This document shows positions 8,583-17,036 of a stretch of DNA of 53,260 nt, one piece after another; within the stretch, counting starts at the first letter, position 1; every line of letters starts with the position of its first letter. Where the stretch lies: contig JALOTA010000016.1 of assembly GCA_025458125.1 (NCBI GenBank), positions 1-53,260 of the forward strand, written 5' to 3'. The DNA is from Hyphomicrobium sp. (GTDB lineage: Bacteria; Pseudomonadota; Alphaproteobacteria; Rhizobiales; Hyphomicrobiaceae). The position numbers and the translations under genes were made by a program. The notes under the pieces were generated by a model. The model ran no database searches. It worked only from the letters and a program-made list of their open reading frames with translations, and had not been told where the DNA came from.

Positions 8583-9770
8583 TCAGTCGCGAGCGAGGCA
8601 GACCGCGATGCCCATGCCTCCGCCGATGCACAGCGTGGCAAGACCTTTCTTCGCGTCGCGGCGCTGCATTTCGTAGAGAAGGGTCGTCAGAACGCGGGCG
8701 CCCGACGCTCCGATCGGATGACCGATGGCGATGGCCCCGCCGTTCACGTTTACCTTTTCCGTATCCCAGCCAAGCCCCTTGTTCACAGAGATCGCCTGAG
8801 CCGCGAACGCTTCGTTGGCTTCGATCAGGTCGAGGTCCTTGACGGTCCAGCCGGCCTTCTCGAGCGCCTTCTTGGAAGCCGGGATCGGTCCCGTACCCAT
8901 GATCGAAGGATCGACGCCGGCCTGGGCCCAGGACGCGATGCGGGCCAGCGGTTTCAATCCGCGCTTCTTGGCTTCCGCCGCCGTCATCAGCACGACAACC
9001 GCAGCGCCGTCGTTGATCCCGGAAGCATTCGCGGCCGTCACCGTGCCTTCCTTGGGATCGAACGCCGGACGCAACTTCGCGACGCTGTCCAGCGTCACGC
9101 CATCCTTGATGTACTCGTCGGTATCGACGACCGTGTCGCCCTTCTTGCCCTTGATGGTGACCGGGGCAATTTCGTCCTTGAACTTGCCGGCCTTGCGGGC
9201 GGCTTCAGCCTTGTTCTGCGAGGCGACGGCGAACTTGTCCTGCTCCTCGCGCGTGATCTGCCACTGCCGCGCGACGTTCTCGGCCGTCGTGCCCATGTGA
9301 TAATTGTTGAAGCTGTCCCAAAGGCCGTCGCGAACCATGGTGTCGACGAGCTTGCCGTCGCCCATCTTCGTGCCTTCGCGCATGTGGATCGCATGTGCGG
9401 ACTGGCTCATGCTCTCCTGGCCGCCGGCGACAACGACCGTTGCCGCACCGGTCTGGATCTGCTGCGCGCCGAGCGCAACGGCACGAAGTCCCGAACCGCA
9501 GATCTGGTTGACGCCCCAGGCCGGAGCATCCACCGGTACACCCGCGCCGATCGAAGCGCGGCGCGCCGGGCCCTGCCCCTGGGCTGCCGTGAGCACCTGG
9601 CCGAGGATCACTTCCGACACGTCGCCCGGCTGCAAGTTGGCGCGCTGAAGCGCCGCCTTGATCGCAATCGTGCCGAGTTCGTGCGCGGGGAGCGACGCCA
9701 GCGTGCCGCCGAATGAACCGACGGGCGTACGCGCGGCACTGACGATAACGATATCGGTATCCTGGCTCAT
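8583..9770 (-). CDS. phaA: Acetyl-CoA acetyltransferase (beta-ketothiolase)
   Basis: The 395-residue thiolase condenses two acetyl-CoA to acetoacetyl-CoA, the first step of polyhydroxybutyrate synthesis. Seen: the nucleophilic cysteine in [11 protein letters not shown] (about residue 89), the NEAFA motif, the [14 protein letters not shown] histidine segment and the C-terminal CIGGGMGIA cysteine. The true start is the ATG at 9770 ([16 protein letters not shown]), preceded by GGGAGGAGG; the longer open frame to 10430 runs antisense to phaR. phaB lies downstream and phaR diverges from its promoter region, the standard order for this locus. Confidence 0.95.
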   Translation of the reverse strand: MSQDTDIVIVSAARTPVGSFGGTLASLPAHELGTIAIKAALQRANLQPGDVSEVILGQVLTAAQGQGPARRASIGAGVPVDAPAWGVNQICGSGLRAVALGAQQIQTGAATVVVAGGQESMSQSAHAIHMREGTKMGDGKLVDTMVRDGLWDSFNNYHMGTTAENVARQWQITREEQDKFAVASQNKAEAARKAGKFKDEIAPVTIKGKKGDTVVDTDEYIKDGVTLDSVAKLRPAFDPKEGTVTAANASGINDGAAVVVLMTAAEAKKRGLKPLARIASWAQAGVDPSIMGTGPIPASKKALEKAGWTVKDLDLIEANEAFAAQAISVNKGLGWDTEKVNVNGGAIAIGHPIGASGARVLTTLLYEMQRRDAKKGLATLCIGGGMGIAVCLARD

Positions 9771-9863
9771 TGAGATCCGGCCTCCTCCCGGGGATGAAAG
9801 GTTATTCAGGGATGGGTCGCGGCACTGTTTCGTTTGGAATTCTTCCAGCCGCGCCGTGAGAAA

Positions 9864-9893
9864 CCCATAGCAGCAACCTGAACGGGACCGCAA
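9864..9893 (-). promoter_or_regulatory. Putative phaA promoter
   Basis: On the minus strand TTGCGG (9893-9888) and TATGGG (9869-9864) are separated by 18 bases, about 95 bases before the phaA ATG. The -35 end overlaps one of two direct GCAAATG repeats. This is a match to the sigma-70 consensus only. Confidence 0.4.
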
Positions 9894-9915
9894 ATGCCCG
9901 ACCGGGCGGCAAATG
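9890..9915. repeat. Tandem GCAAATG repeats in the phaA-phaR intergenic region
   Basis: GCAAATG occurs at 9890-9896 and again at 9909-9915, 19 bases apart (nearly two helical turns). Between them lies CCCGACCGGG, which has self-complementary ends. The first copy overlaps the proposed phaA -35 element. The arrangement suits a regulator-binding site, and PhaR is the obvious candidate, but the motif is not one I know for PhaR. Confidence 0.4.
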
Positions 9916-9968
9916 AGCCCAAAGTTCGCGCAGGAAGGTCTGGCATCATGCCTTAACCGTGTGTTACG

Positions 9969-10658
9969 ATGACGCACCGCAAAAAGTTGGATACAGTTGG
10001 AATGTCCCCACTCAACAAGCCCGAACAACAGCAAGAGAAGCGCGAGTCGATCGTTATCAAGAAGTATGCGAACCGCCGACTCTACAATACCGAGACGAGC
10101 CAGTACGTGACTCTTGACGATCTTGCCGGGATGGTGCGGGCCGATAAGGACTTCGTGGTTTACGACGCCAAGACCGGCGACGACCTCACGCACACGGTTC
10201 TCACTCAGATCATCGTCGAGCAGGAAAGCCGCAACGACGGGCAGAACATGCTGCCGACTCCGTTCCTGCGTCAGCTGATCCGGTTCTACGACGACCAGAT
10301 CGGCCGAATGGTCCCGAGCTATCTTCAGTTCAGCCTGGAGAACCTCGTGAAGGAGCAGGAGAAGATCCGCTCTCAGTTCACCGCCGCATTCACCAACCCG
10401 GCAGCAGCCTTCGAGGCCTATCAGGAGCAAGCCCGCAAGAACATGGCGATGTTCGAGCAGGCCGTGGCCATGTGGACATCGTTTGGCGCGGCTGCCCAGC
10501 CGGGAGCCAGAGCGCCTGAAGCGACGACCGCCGCCGGCGACAAGCCGAAGATAGAGGCGGTTGCCGCACCGGCCCAGCGCGATGAGATCTCCGAGCTGAA
10601 GTTCCAGCTCGAATCGATGCAGCGCAGTCTGGAAAAACTCACCAAGGACCGCAGCTAG
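9969..10658 (+). CDS. phaR: Polyhydroxyalkanoate synthesis repressor PhaR
   Basis: The 229-residue protein has the PHB accumulation regulatory N-terminal domain ([20 protein letters not shown], about residues 28-47) followed by the conserved [20 protein letters not shown] region (about 99-118). The C-terminus is Ala-rich, then a helical segment with coiled-coil character. PhaR binds DNA and PHB and represses phasin and other PHA genes when no granules are present. It is divergent from phaA and has a 198-base intergenic region. ATG at 9969 is used; an in-frame ATG at 10002 is also possible, since neither has a clear ribosome site. Confidence 0.93.
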   Translation: MTHRKKLDTVGMSPLNKPEQQQEKRESIVIKKYANRRLYNTETSQYVTLDDLAGMVRADKDFVVYDAKTGDDLTHTVLTQIIVEQESRNDGQNMLPTPFLRQLIRFYDDQIGRMVPSYLQFSLENLVKEQEKIRSQFTAAFTNPAAAFEAYQEQARKNMAMFEQAVAMWTSFGAAAQPGARAPEATTAAGDKPKIEAVAAPAQRDEISELKFQLESMQRSLEKLTKDRS

Positions 10659-10706
10659 GGCCAGCCCGCGTTGCGTTCGGCGGCTTCGGATGGCCGCCGT
10701 TGGGCT

Positions 10707-12458
10707 TCAGGCAGCGCCTTCATACTGATCGGCGAGGATGGGCTGGCCGAAGTGGTAGCCCTGCAGGTAGTCGATACCGGCGCGCGACAGAAAACGCGCA
10801 GCCTCCTCGTCGCCGACCCACTCCGCCACGGTTTCGAGTTTGAAGTTCCGCGCGAGTTCGACCATCGTGCGGATGAACGCCTGATCGGCCTGATCCGCCA
10901 TCAGGTCCTTCACGAACGCGCCGTCGATCTTGACCATGTCGACTTGCAGCGCCTTGAGGTTCTTGAACGAGGTGTAACCGGCGCCGAAGTCGTCGATTGC
11001 GATCCGGCACCCCAGTTCCCGCAGCGTGTCGACGAACGACTTCATCATGTCCATATCGACAATGACGCTGGTCTCGGTGATTTCGACGATCAACCGCTGC
11101 GTGAGCGCGGGATCATCGGCGGTCAGCCGCTTCAGGGTTGCGAGCCATTCGGGATCGTTGGCCGTCAGGCTTGAAACATTCACCGACAGCGTAAGCTCGG
11201 GATGGCGCTTCAACAGTGCCAGCGCCATTTCGAGAGTACGCTTGTCGATCAGTCTCGATAGCCCGAGTTGCTCCGCGATTTCGATGAAGTGACCCGCGGA
11301 CACGAGTTCACCGTCGGTCCTCTCCATTCGCAGCAGACACTCGTAGATCTCCGGACGCCCGGAACGCGCCGACACCATAGGCTGCAGCGCAAGGCGCATC
11401 CGTCCCGCCTCCAGGGCGGAGATCACTTCGTCGATCATTGCGATGTTGCGCTGCCGGATCCGGTCGGATGCCGAATTGGGCTCGTACGCAACGAAGCCCT
11501 CCAGCCGGCGTTGCTTGGCCTTATCGAGCGCTTGCAAGGCTGAACTTAATGCCTGATGCACCGTCTGTGCATGATCGAGCAGCACCACGCCCCCGATCGA
11601 CACCGTCGCTTGAACCTGAATGCCGCTCGTCCGGATCGTCAAATCGCGAACCACGCGCATGAAGCGGTCGGCCGCGACCTGCATCGCACCCGGCCCGCAA
11701 TCGTAAAGGATGATCCCGAACTTGTTGGCCGAATAGCGCCCGAGCGTATCACCGCGCCGCAGCTTGCTGCGGATTGCACCGACGACCGCGCTGATGACCT
11801 CGTCGCCGACGTGGTGGCCGAAGGTTTCGTTGACGATCGCGAGATTGTTGACCGCGACCATGAGCAAGCCTGCCTGACTGCGGGAACGCGAGCAGCGAAG
11901 TATCACCGCGTTGAGCGCATCCGTCAGTCGCGAGCGATTGAGTTGCCCGGTCAGTTCATCATGATCGTTGCGGTAGAGAAGCCGTTGCTCCTCGATATAG
12001 CTGTCGGCGACGATGCGGACCACGCCGCGCGCGCACTTCGGCTTGCCATCTTCACCCGCCCACCATCGGCCGCGATCTTCAACCCAGACCGGCGTCGATC
12101 TGCGGCCCTGCGGGGCGATACGGTATTGAAGATGATAGGGCGCACCGCCGGCCGGCAGTTTGTCTGTGTCTTTCTGAAAGACCTGCGCGCGCTCTTCGCA
12201 GTGTTCGGGCGCGATCAAAGACGCGTACTTCTCGCCAGAGTCGATGCCCGACGTATTGGCAATCCGGAAGACGGCCGCCGCGTTATCAGCCCAGATCAGG
12301 CTGTCGCTGACCAGATCCCACGAATACTCGGCCTCTTCGGCGGTCGCGAGCAGGCCATGGCTGCGTTCGGCCGACGCCGTGGGCTTACCGATGACGGTAT
12401 CCACCACCGGCTCGCCGTCGACTAGCGAAGGCTTCAGCGACTGTTCGGTCTTGCTCAC
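10707..12458 (-). CDS. PAS-like / degenerate GGDEF / EAL protein
   Basis: The 583-residue protein has a PAS-like N-terminal domain (about 40-155), a GGDEF-type domain (about 165-330) and an EAL domain (about 345-575). The diguanylate cyclase motif is degenerate: SANKF stands where GGDEF is expected, so cyclase activity is very unlikely. The EAL domain keeps the residues expected for c-di-GMP hydrolysis: ECLLR in place of EALLR, a NVS asparagine, EITET, DDFGAG, KIDG, the glutamate of VAEWV, and QGY. It is therefore probably a phosphodiesterase whose GGDEF domain is regulatory. No transmembrane segment is seen, so it is cytosolic. The phaR gene converges on its end. Confidence 0.87.
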   Translation of the reverse strand: MSKTEQSLKPSLVDGEPVVDTVIGKPTASAERSHGLLATAEEAEYSWDLVSDSLIWADNAAAVFRIANTSGIDSGEKYASLIAPEHCEERAQVFQKDTDKLPAGGAPYHLQYRIAPQGRRSTPVWVEDRGRWWAGEDGKPKCARGVVRIVADSYIEEQRLLYRNDHDELTGQLNRSRLTDALNAVILRCSRSRSQAGLLMVAVNNLAIVNETFGHHVGDEVISAVVGAIRSKLRRGDTLGRYSANKFGIILYDCGPGAMQVAADRFMRVVRDLTIRTSGIQVQATVSIGGVVLLDHAQTVHQALSSALQALDKAKQRRLEGFVAYEPNSASDRIRQRNIAMIDEVISALEAGRMRLALQPMVSARSGRPEIYECLLRMERTDGELVSAGHFIEIAEQLGLSRLIDKRTLEMALALLKRHPELTLSVNVSSLTANDPEWLATLKRLTADDPALTQRLIVEITETSVIVDMDMMKSFVDTLRELGCRIAIDDFGAGYTSFKNLKALQVDMVKIDGAFVKDLMADQADQAFIRTMVELARNFKLETVAEWVGDEEAARFLSRAGIDYLQGYHFGQPILADQYEGAA

Positions 12459-12652
12459 AGGGAGTTACCGTGCCCGTGCGTCTTCGGAGTAGGGCGGCCG
12501 GCTGACCGGCCCCGCTCGAGGAGACTAGGCGCAATTTCCTAAAAACAACTTGAAGAGACCACTTTGGACCTTGAACAAACGGCCCGGCAGTCGCCCGCCG
12601 AGCCGTCCAGATCATTCGCGAATGCCGATATTTTCCCAGCGATAACAGACAC

Positions 12653-13057
12653 TTACTGGTCTGCGCCGAAGCCGATATCTCTCTTCGCGACGCGAATTCC
12701 GATGGTAAATCCTGCGATGACGTCGATCATGGCCATCATCATGAGGAGGAAAAACACCGAGCTTGCGGCCTGGTTAACCAGCAGGAATTGGACGAGAAAG
12801 GCGATGAAAACGAGCATGGAGAGACCATGGTCGATCATCGATGCCGTGCCGGTATAGGTCGCCTTCACGATCTCGATGAACAGCATGACCACGCCGATCA
12901 GGAGCAGAAGATCACCCCAGGTGAACTTCCACACGCCTCCGCTGATCATCGTGATCCCGTTCTCCACCAGGGGAGTCGAAAGATCGACGCCGGTCAGCAT
13001 GAACACATTGTAGAGAATAAATGGAATGATCGTAAGCGGCAGTGCAGCGAGCGACAT
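12653..13057 (-). CDS. Small four-helix membrane protein, function unknown
   Basis: The 134-residue protein has four clear hydrophobic helices (about 3-22, 47-66, 76-94 and 99-117) joined by short polar loops. I do not recognise a named family; similar small integral membrane proteins occur in alphaproteobacteria. A GGGGAGG ribosome site lies 7 bases before the ATG at 13057, which supports translation. The GGDEF/EAL gene lies 194 bases downstream on the same strand; that gap holds a GGCCGG/CCGGCC hairpin (12496-12511) with no T tract. Confidence 0.7.
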   Translation of the reverse strand: MSLAALPLTIIPFILYNVFMLTGVDLSTPLVENGITMISGGVWKFTWGDLLLLIGVVMLFIEIVKATYTGTASMIDHGLSMLVFIAFLVQFLLVNQAASSVFFLLMMMAMIDVIAGFTIGIRVAKRDIGFGADQ

Positions 13058-13204
13058 CGTAGCCTCCCCTTTTGGCGTCCCCCCAGGTAACAGGACCGGA
13101 CGGCGCCAATTTAGCAGGTTCGCTGCCCGCCGCGACGCCTATCCACCGGCCGGCCGCGCCGAGCAAAACGAGCACCGGCCGCAGCGGCGGGGACGTTGCC
13201 CGCT

Positions 13205-13390
13205 TTAAGCTTCGGCCTTCGCCGGCAGCACCTGCCGGCCTTTGTATTTGCCGCTCTTGAGATCAATGTGATGCGGCCGTCGGCGCTCGCCGCTCTCCTT
13301 GTCTTCCACGTATGCCGGGCGCGTCAGAGCGTCGTGCGACTGGCGCTGGCCCTTCTTCATGCGCGAGGTTTTCTTTCTCGGTACGGCCAT
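13205..13390 (-). CDS. rpmF: 50S ribosomal protein L32
   Basis: The 61-residue basic protein begins [20 protein letters not shown], the hallmark of bL32, and contains the usual short HHI segment near residue 40. It is a structural protein of the large ribosomal subunit. It lacks the four zinc-ligand cysteines of some L32 forms, as is normal for proteobacteria. It lies between mtgA and the small membrane-protein gene on the same strand; the mtgA-rpmF neighbourhood is common in Hyphomicrobiales. Confidence 0.96.
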   Translation of the reverse strand: MAVPRKKTSRMKKGQRQSHDALTRPAYVEDKESGERRRPHHIDLKSGKYKGRQVLPAKAEA

Positions 13391-13564
13391 TTAAACTACT
13401 CCGGTCGATCGTTCAGGTGAGGCGAAATTCCCAGCGGAAATGAGGCGAAGACCCTGAAAACGCTAGTGAATTTGCCCGATTGGGTCGGCCTCCAATTGCC
13501 CGGCGACACGCAACGGCAACGCGTTGCGGCGCGGTCAGGTCCAGGCCACAGAGCGCGCCTTATA

Positions 13565-14800
13565 CTACAAAGCTCCGTCCGCGCCAGCCCTCTTCTTCAC
13601 GGTCGTCTGCCAGTCCGGCGGCCGCTGGTCGTTCCGCTCGGTTCGCGCCGGGCGCTGCCGCCCGGCCATGGCGCAGTCGGCAACCTCCGGCCCGGCCGCC
13701 CTCATCCTTGCTTGGATCACCGATGCCTTGCGCGCGGTCCGCGTGCTCGGATCACCGGCATCGCGCAGGATCGGGTTTGGCAGGGCCGCGGCCAATAGCG
13801 CCGCCTCGCGTTCGCTGAGCCGCGACGCCGGCTTGTTGAAGTGATGCCGCGCCGCCGCCTCTGCACCGAACACGCCAGGCCCCCACTCGGCGATGTTCAG
13901 GTAGATTTCGAGCATCCGCGATTTCGGCCAGACGGCTTCAGCGGCCACCGTGAGCGGAATCTCGACCGCCTTGCGCAGGTAGCTCTTCGATTGGGACAGA
14001 AACAGGTTCTTGATGACCTGCATCGAGATCGTGCTGGCGCCTCGCGCGATTTTCCCTTCTCCCGCCTGCTCCAGCGCCTTTTCGATGGCCTCGATGTCGA
14101 CCCCGTAGTGATCGCAGAACCCCCAGTCTTCCGAAACCACGACTGCACGCAGCAGGTTTGAGGAAATGTCCTCGATCGGAACCCAGTCCTGCTCGATCTT
14201 TGTACCCGTGAGCCACTGATAGGCGATCAGCGTGGTGATCGGGGGATTGATGAACCGATAGACGACAATGAGGAAAAGCACCGTCGCGAAGTAGGCGGCG
14301 ACGGCCAATCCCGCCAAGCGCAGCGCCCGGCGCCACGTCCACGGTCCCGCCAGCCAACCGGCGGCCGTTCCAGCAGTTTGTTCACCGCCCGCGTTGAAAG
14401 CAGTATCCGGCGATGTCGTCTCCGCCGCGTCCATGGAAACAGCGCGGCCGGCATCTAGCCGAAAGCCTTCGGGCGCCTTCGGCAAGGAATCGAACGTAGG
14501 TTCGATGCGATGCGGCAAGGGGGCGGCCGGCCGCTCCGGAAGGATTCGATCGCCGTTTTGGGGAACATAGGCGAGGGGCGAAACATCGCCGGAGCCGGCG
14601 GCATGAACGCTGGATCCGTCAGCGGCCACGTGGCTTTCGCTGGAGGATGGTGGAGGGGTGAGAACCGGTATATCGCGCACGATACGCTGGATCGCGGCTG
14701 CAATCAGCGCGTCGGCATCCGCCTCGCCCGTCTGCCGCCTTTCGCCTGCCTGTCCGTCAACGGTCACCTGGGCGCACCCTCGCTTGATCGCGTGCGCCAT
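13565..14800 (-). CDS. mtgA: Monofunctional biosynthetic peptidoglycan transglycosylase with long N-terminal extension
   Basis: From the ATG at 14800 the protein has 411 residues, compared with about 230 for ordinary MtgA. The last 250 residues are a GT51 transglycosylase: a membrane helix (about 160-183), the catalytic glutamate in VVVSEDWGFCDHYGVD, then GASTISMQVIKNLFL and EIYLNIAEWGPGVFGAEAAA. The enzyme polymerises lipid II glycan strands at the outer face of the inner membrane. The first 150 residues are Pro/Ala-rich, predicted cytosolic, and start with a charged helical stretch. The open frame continues to 14995 but would overlap the ispA 5' end, so I start at 14800. The C-terminal tail of about 40 basic residues is also unusual. 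Confidence 0.87.
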   Translation of the reverse strand: MAHAIKRGCAQVTVDGQAGERRQTGEADADALIAAAIQRIVRDIPVLTPPPSSSESHVAADGSSVHAAGSGDVSPLAYVPQNGDRILPERPAAPLPHRIEPTFDSLPKAPEGFRLDAGRAVSMDAAETTSPDTAFNAGGEQTAGTAAGWLAGPWTWRRALRLAGLAVAAYFATVLFLIVVYRFINPPITTLIAYQWLTGTKIEQDWVPIEDISSNLLRAVVVSEDWGFCDHYGVDIEAIEKALEQAGEGKIARGASTISMQVIKNLFLSQSKSYLRKAVEIPLTVAAEAVWPKSRMLEIYLNIAEWGPGVFGAEAAARHHFNKPASRLSEREAALLAAALPNPILRDAGDPSTRTARKASVIQARMRAAGPEVADCAMAGRQRPARTERNDQRPPDWQTTVKKRAGADGAL

Positions 14801-14907
14801 GCGCACAAGTCCAACAGGGCCGGCCACCCTGTCGCTCCGCCCTCCGGATGATGATAAGGCTTTTGCCCCGCGCCCGCCCGTTGAACTGCCGACTAGGTAA
14901 GTCCTGA

Positions 14908-14958
14908 ATGACCTTCGCGCAAAGCCTCGCCGCTGCCGCCAGCCTGACCGAAGCCTGA
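14908..14958 (+). other. Remnant of the ispA N-terminal coding region, ending at a stop
   Basis: ATG at 14908 opens a 16-codon frame reading MTFAQSLAAAASLTEA and then TGA. That peptide is just what prenyl synthase (IspA) N-termini look like, but the frame differs by one base from the downstream ispA frame. Only 16 bases separate it from the GRLIAAMRH codons, where relatives have about 50-60 bases of coding sequence. See the ispA entry. Confidence 0.65.
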
Positions 14959-14974
14959 ACCCCAGTCGGGACGT

Positions 14975-15778
14975 TTGATCGCGGCCATGCGCCATGCCGT
15001 GCTGGGTGGGGGCAAGCGGGTCCGTCCGCTGCTTGTGATCGAGAGCGCGGCCTTATTCGGCGTCGCGTCCGAGGATGCCGCCTTGACCGCGGCCGCTCTG
15101 GAACTGGTCCATTGCTACTCCCTTGCCCACGATGACCTGCCCGCCATGGACAACGACGAACTGCGCCGCGGCCGGCCGACCGTTTGGAAAGCCTATGACG
15201 AGTGGACGGCCATCCTGGCCGGCGATGCGCTCCTCACCCTTGCGTTCGAAATTCTCGCACGTCCCGAAAATCATCCAGACGCAGCCGTCCGTGTTGCACT
15301 GGTTTCGGCCCTTGCCCGATCCTCGGGCGTCGCGGGCATGGTCGGCGGGCAGGCTCTCGATCTCATGGCCGACAAGCTCGGCGATCCGCCCGCGCCGACG
15401 GTCGAACACATCCGGCGCCTGCAGGCCATGAAAACGGGAGCGCTTCTCGTGTTCGCATGCCAGGCCGGAGCCATCCTCGGCGGCGCGAATGACAAGGAAC
15501 GAAAGGCACTGATGGACTTCGGCGCAGCTCTCGGCTTTGCTTTTCAGATCGCAGACGACCTGCTCGACGCCGAAGGCGACGCCGCGACCGTCGGCAAAGC
15601 CGTCGCGAAAGACGCCGCGGCCAATAAGGCGACGCTGGTCTCGCTCATGGGCATCCCCGCGGCGAAAGACATGCTGGCGCGAACGGAAGCGGCCGCAAGC
15701 GAGGCCCTCACGATTTTCGGCTCCAGGGGCGATATCCTGCGCGCCGCCGCCCACTTTGTCGTCAGTCGGAGGAGTTAG
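14975..15778 (+). CDS. ispA: Farnesyl/geranyl diphosphate synthase with disrupted 5' end
   Basis: This is a trans-isoprenyl diphosphate synthase that joins IPP to DMAPP and GPP. Seen: LGGGKRVRPLL, first Asp-rich motif DDLPAMDND, GGQALDLM, MKTGALLVFA and second Asp-rich motif DDLLD followed by GKAVAKDAAANKATLV. The body looks complete and catalytic. The 5' end does not: the open frame starts at a TTG (14975) or ATG (14987), about 30 residues short of relatives, with an in-frame stop at 14945. A normal-looking IspA N-terminus sits just upstream in another frame. A deletion with frameshift, or an assembly error, explains this best. The gene is otherwise essential, so restarts from TTG/ATG would have to suffice if the lesion is real. 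Confidence 0.85.
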   Translation: MIAAMRHAVLGGGKRVRPLLVIESAALFGVASEDAALTAAALELVHCYSLAHDDLPAMDNDELRRGRPTVWKAYDEWTAILAGDALLTLAFEILARPENHPDAAVRVALVSALARSSGVAGMVGGQALDLMADKLGDPPAPTVEHIRRLQAMKTGALLVFACQAGAILGGANDKERKALMDFGAALGFAFQIADDLLDAEGDAATVGKAVAKDAAANKATLVSLMGIPAAKDMLARTEAAASEALTIFGSRGDILRAAAHFVVSRRS

Positions 15779-15836
15779 GCCTCACACCGGCTTGCCGAGT
15801 GTGAGCAAACCATAAAACGCCTCACACCGGCTTGCC
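15779..15836. repeat. Two 18-base direct repeats with hairpin potential after ispA
   Basis: GCCTCACACCGGCTTGCC occurs at 15779-15796 and again at 15819-15836, a 40-base period. CTCACAC of the first copy can pair with GTGTGAG (15799-15805), and that GTGTGAG can also pair with CTCACAC of the second copy. The repeats fill the short convergent gap between ispA and hisH and may act as a bidirectional transcript end, although no T tract is present. Confidence 0.7.
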
Positions 15837-15846
15837 AGGAGTCGAT

Positions 15847-16500
15847 TTAGGGCGCCCACTTCAGGAAGTTCGCGATCAGACCCAGCCCAAGAGCCTGGCT
15901 CTTCTCCGGGTGGAACTGCGTTCCCGCGATGTTTTCATGCGCGATGAGCGCCGTCACCGGCCCACCGTAGTCCGTTTCCGCAACGACATCCGCACGGTCA
16001 GCGGGCACGAAATGGTAGGAGTGTACGAAGTAAGCGTGCAATCCCGTAGGGCCCGTCGGCAAGCCGTCGAGCAATGCATGTTGCCGCAATGCGAAGAGCG
16101 TGTTCCAGCCCATATGCGGGATCTTCAGCGCCGGATCGTTCGGTGAGATCGCGCGTACCTCGCCTTCGATCCAGCCGAGCCCCTCGGTCACACCATGTTC
16201 CAGACCGCGCGTGGCCAGCAACTGCATACCGACGCAGATGCCAAGGAACGGCCTGCCCTTGACGTGGACAGCCTCGTCGATTGCCGCCCGCATTCCCGGC
16301 ACGGCCTCGAGCCCCCGCTTGCAATCGGCAAAGGCCCCGACACCCGGGAGCACAACCCGGTCAGCCTTGCGAACAGCATCCGGATCGGCCGTCACGGCGA
16401 TCTCACTGGCGCAGCCCGAATCCCGTGCCGCACGCTCGAAAGCTTTCGCCGCCGAGTGAAGATTGCCGGAACCGTAGTCGATGATGGCAACGCGCTGCAT
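15847..16500 (-). CDS. hisH: Imidazole glycerol phosphate synthase, glutaminase subunit
   Basis: The 217-residue class I glutamine amidotransferase supplies ammonia to HisF. Seen: N-terminal [12 protein letters not shown], catalytic cysteine in [11 protein letters not shown], and the His-Glu pair in [13 protein letters not shown] at 16500 is chosen; the open frame extends further but those residues do not fit. It is the third gene of a hisB-DUF2628-hisH set on the minus strand. Unlike many Hyphomicrobiales, hisA and hisF do not follow; hisF is 12 kb away in this window, and hisA is not present. Confidence 0.95.
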   Translation of the reverse strand: MQRVAIIDYGSGNLHSAAKAFERAARDSGCASEIAVTADPDAVRKADRVVLPGVGAFADCKRGLEAVPGMRAAIDEAVHVKGRPFLGICVGMQLLATRGLEHGVTEGLGWIEGEVRAISPNDPALKIPHMGWNTLFALRQHALLDGLPTGPTGLHAYFVHSYHFVPADRADVVAETDYGGPVTALIAHENIAGTQFHPEKSQALGLGLIANFLKWAP

Positions 16501-16523
16501 TCGATAGTCCGCTGCTGCGCCCC

Positions 16524-17036
16524 TCAAGCCCGGCCGGAAAACATCCGGGGCCAACCCGCCCAGGCAGGGTCAGGCCGGCTATCGACCGGCGCAAGCGGCC
16601 CGTCCGCAGGATGGGCCGCAAGCCATGTGTCGAAGAACCGCCGTTCGCATTCGGGCAGGTTGCGGCCGGCGACTGTGCCCACGTGCTTCCAGCCCCGGAA
16701 ATTGAGCCACATGCGCTCCAGCGTCGAAGCCTCGAAACCAAGATAGATGTTGAGGCCGATGATGAGCAGCGGAAACCAGGAATCCAGGACGTTGAAATAC
16801 CAAAGCACGGCCGACGCAGCGATCACGACTGCGAAGTAGGCGACGAGAGCCGCCCATTGCCCCTTAACCGCCAGCCAGAATGGCGAGAACAGGGCCGCGC
16901 CCCAGGAAAAGCCGTCGCGAACGAACACCAGCGAAGCAGCGCGCTCGATCCGGTCCAGCGGAGGCTGCGGCGGCTCGTGTACCGTAAACACATCCACGTC
17001 CAGGTTGTCCCTGGCCCGGAACAGCATCCAGATCAT
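16524..17036 (-). CDS. DUF2628 membrane protein
   Basis: The 170-residue protein matches the DUF2628 pattern: a short beta-strand start (VFTVHEPP), a polar segment ending in [18 protein letters not shown], two hydrophobic helices (about 60-80 and 87-103), and [17 protein letters not shown]. Its function is unknown. Its start overlaps the hisB stop by 4 bases, and hisH follows 23 bases later, so it is co-translated inside the his operon. The hisB-DUF2628-hisH order is a known feature of Hyphomicrobiales, but no histidine role has been shown. Confidence 0.85.
   Translation of the reverse strand: MIWMLFRARDNLDVDVFTVHEPPQPPLDRIERAASLVFVRDGFSWGAALFSPFWLAVKGQWAALVAYFAVVIAASAVLWYFNVLDSWFPLLIIGLNIYLGFEASTLERMWLNFRGWKHVGTVAGRNLPECERRFFDTWLAAHPADGPLAPVDSRPDPAWAGWPRMFSGRA

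Noticed and set aside
7434-9716. A 760-codon plus-strand open frame across the phaB/phaA region.
   Set aside because: It is antisense to phaB and phaA, which have clear family motifs; long shadow frames are expected in GC-rich DNA.
8583-10430. A 615-codon open frame that extends phaA upstream.
   Set aside because: The upstream 220 codons run antisense to phaR, and [16 protein letters not shown] at 9770 is the conserved thiolase N-terminus with a good ribosome site.
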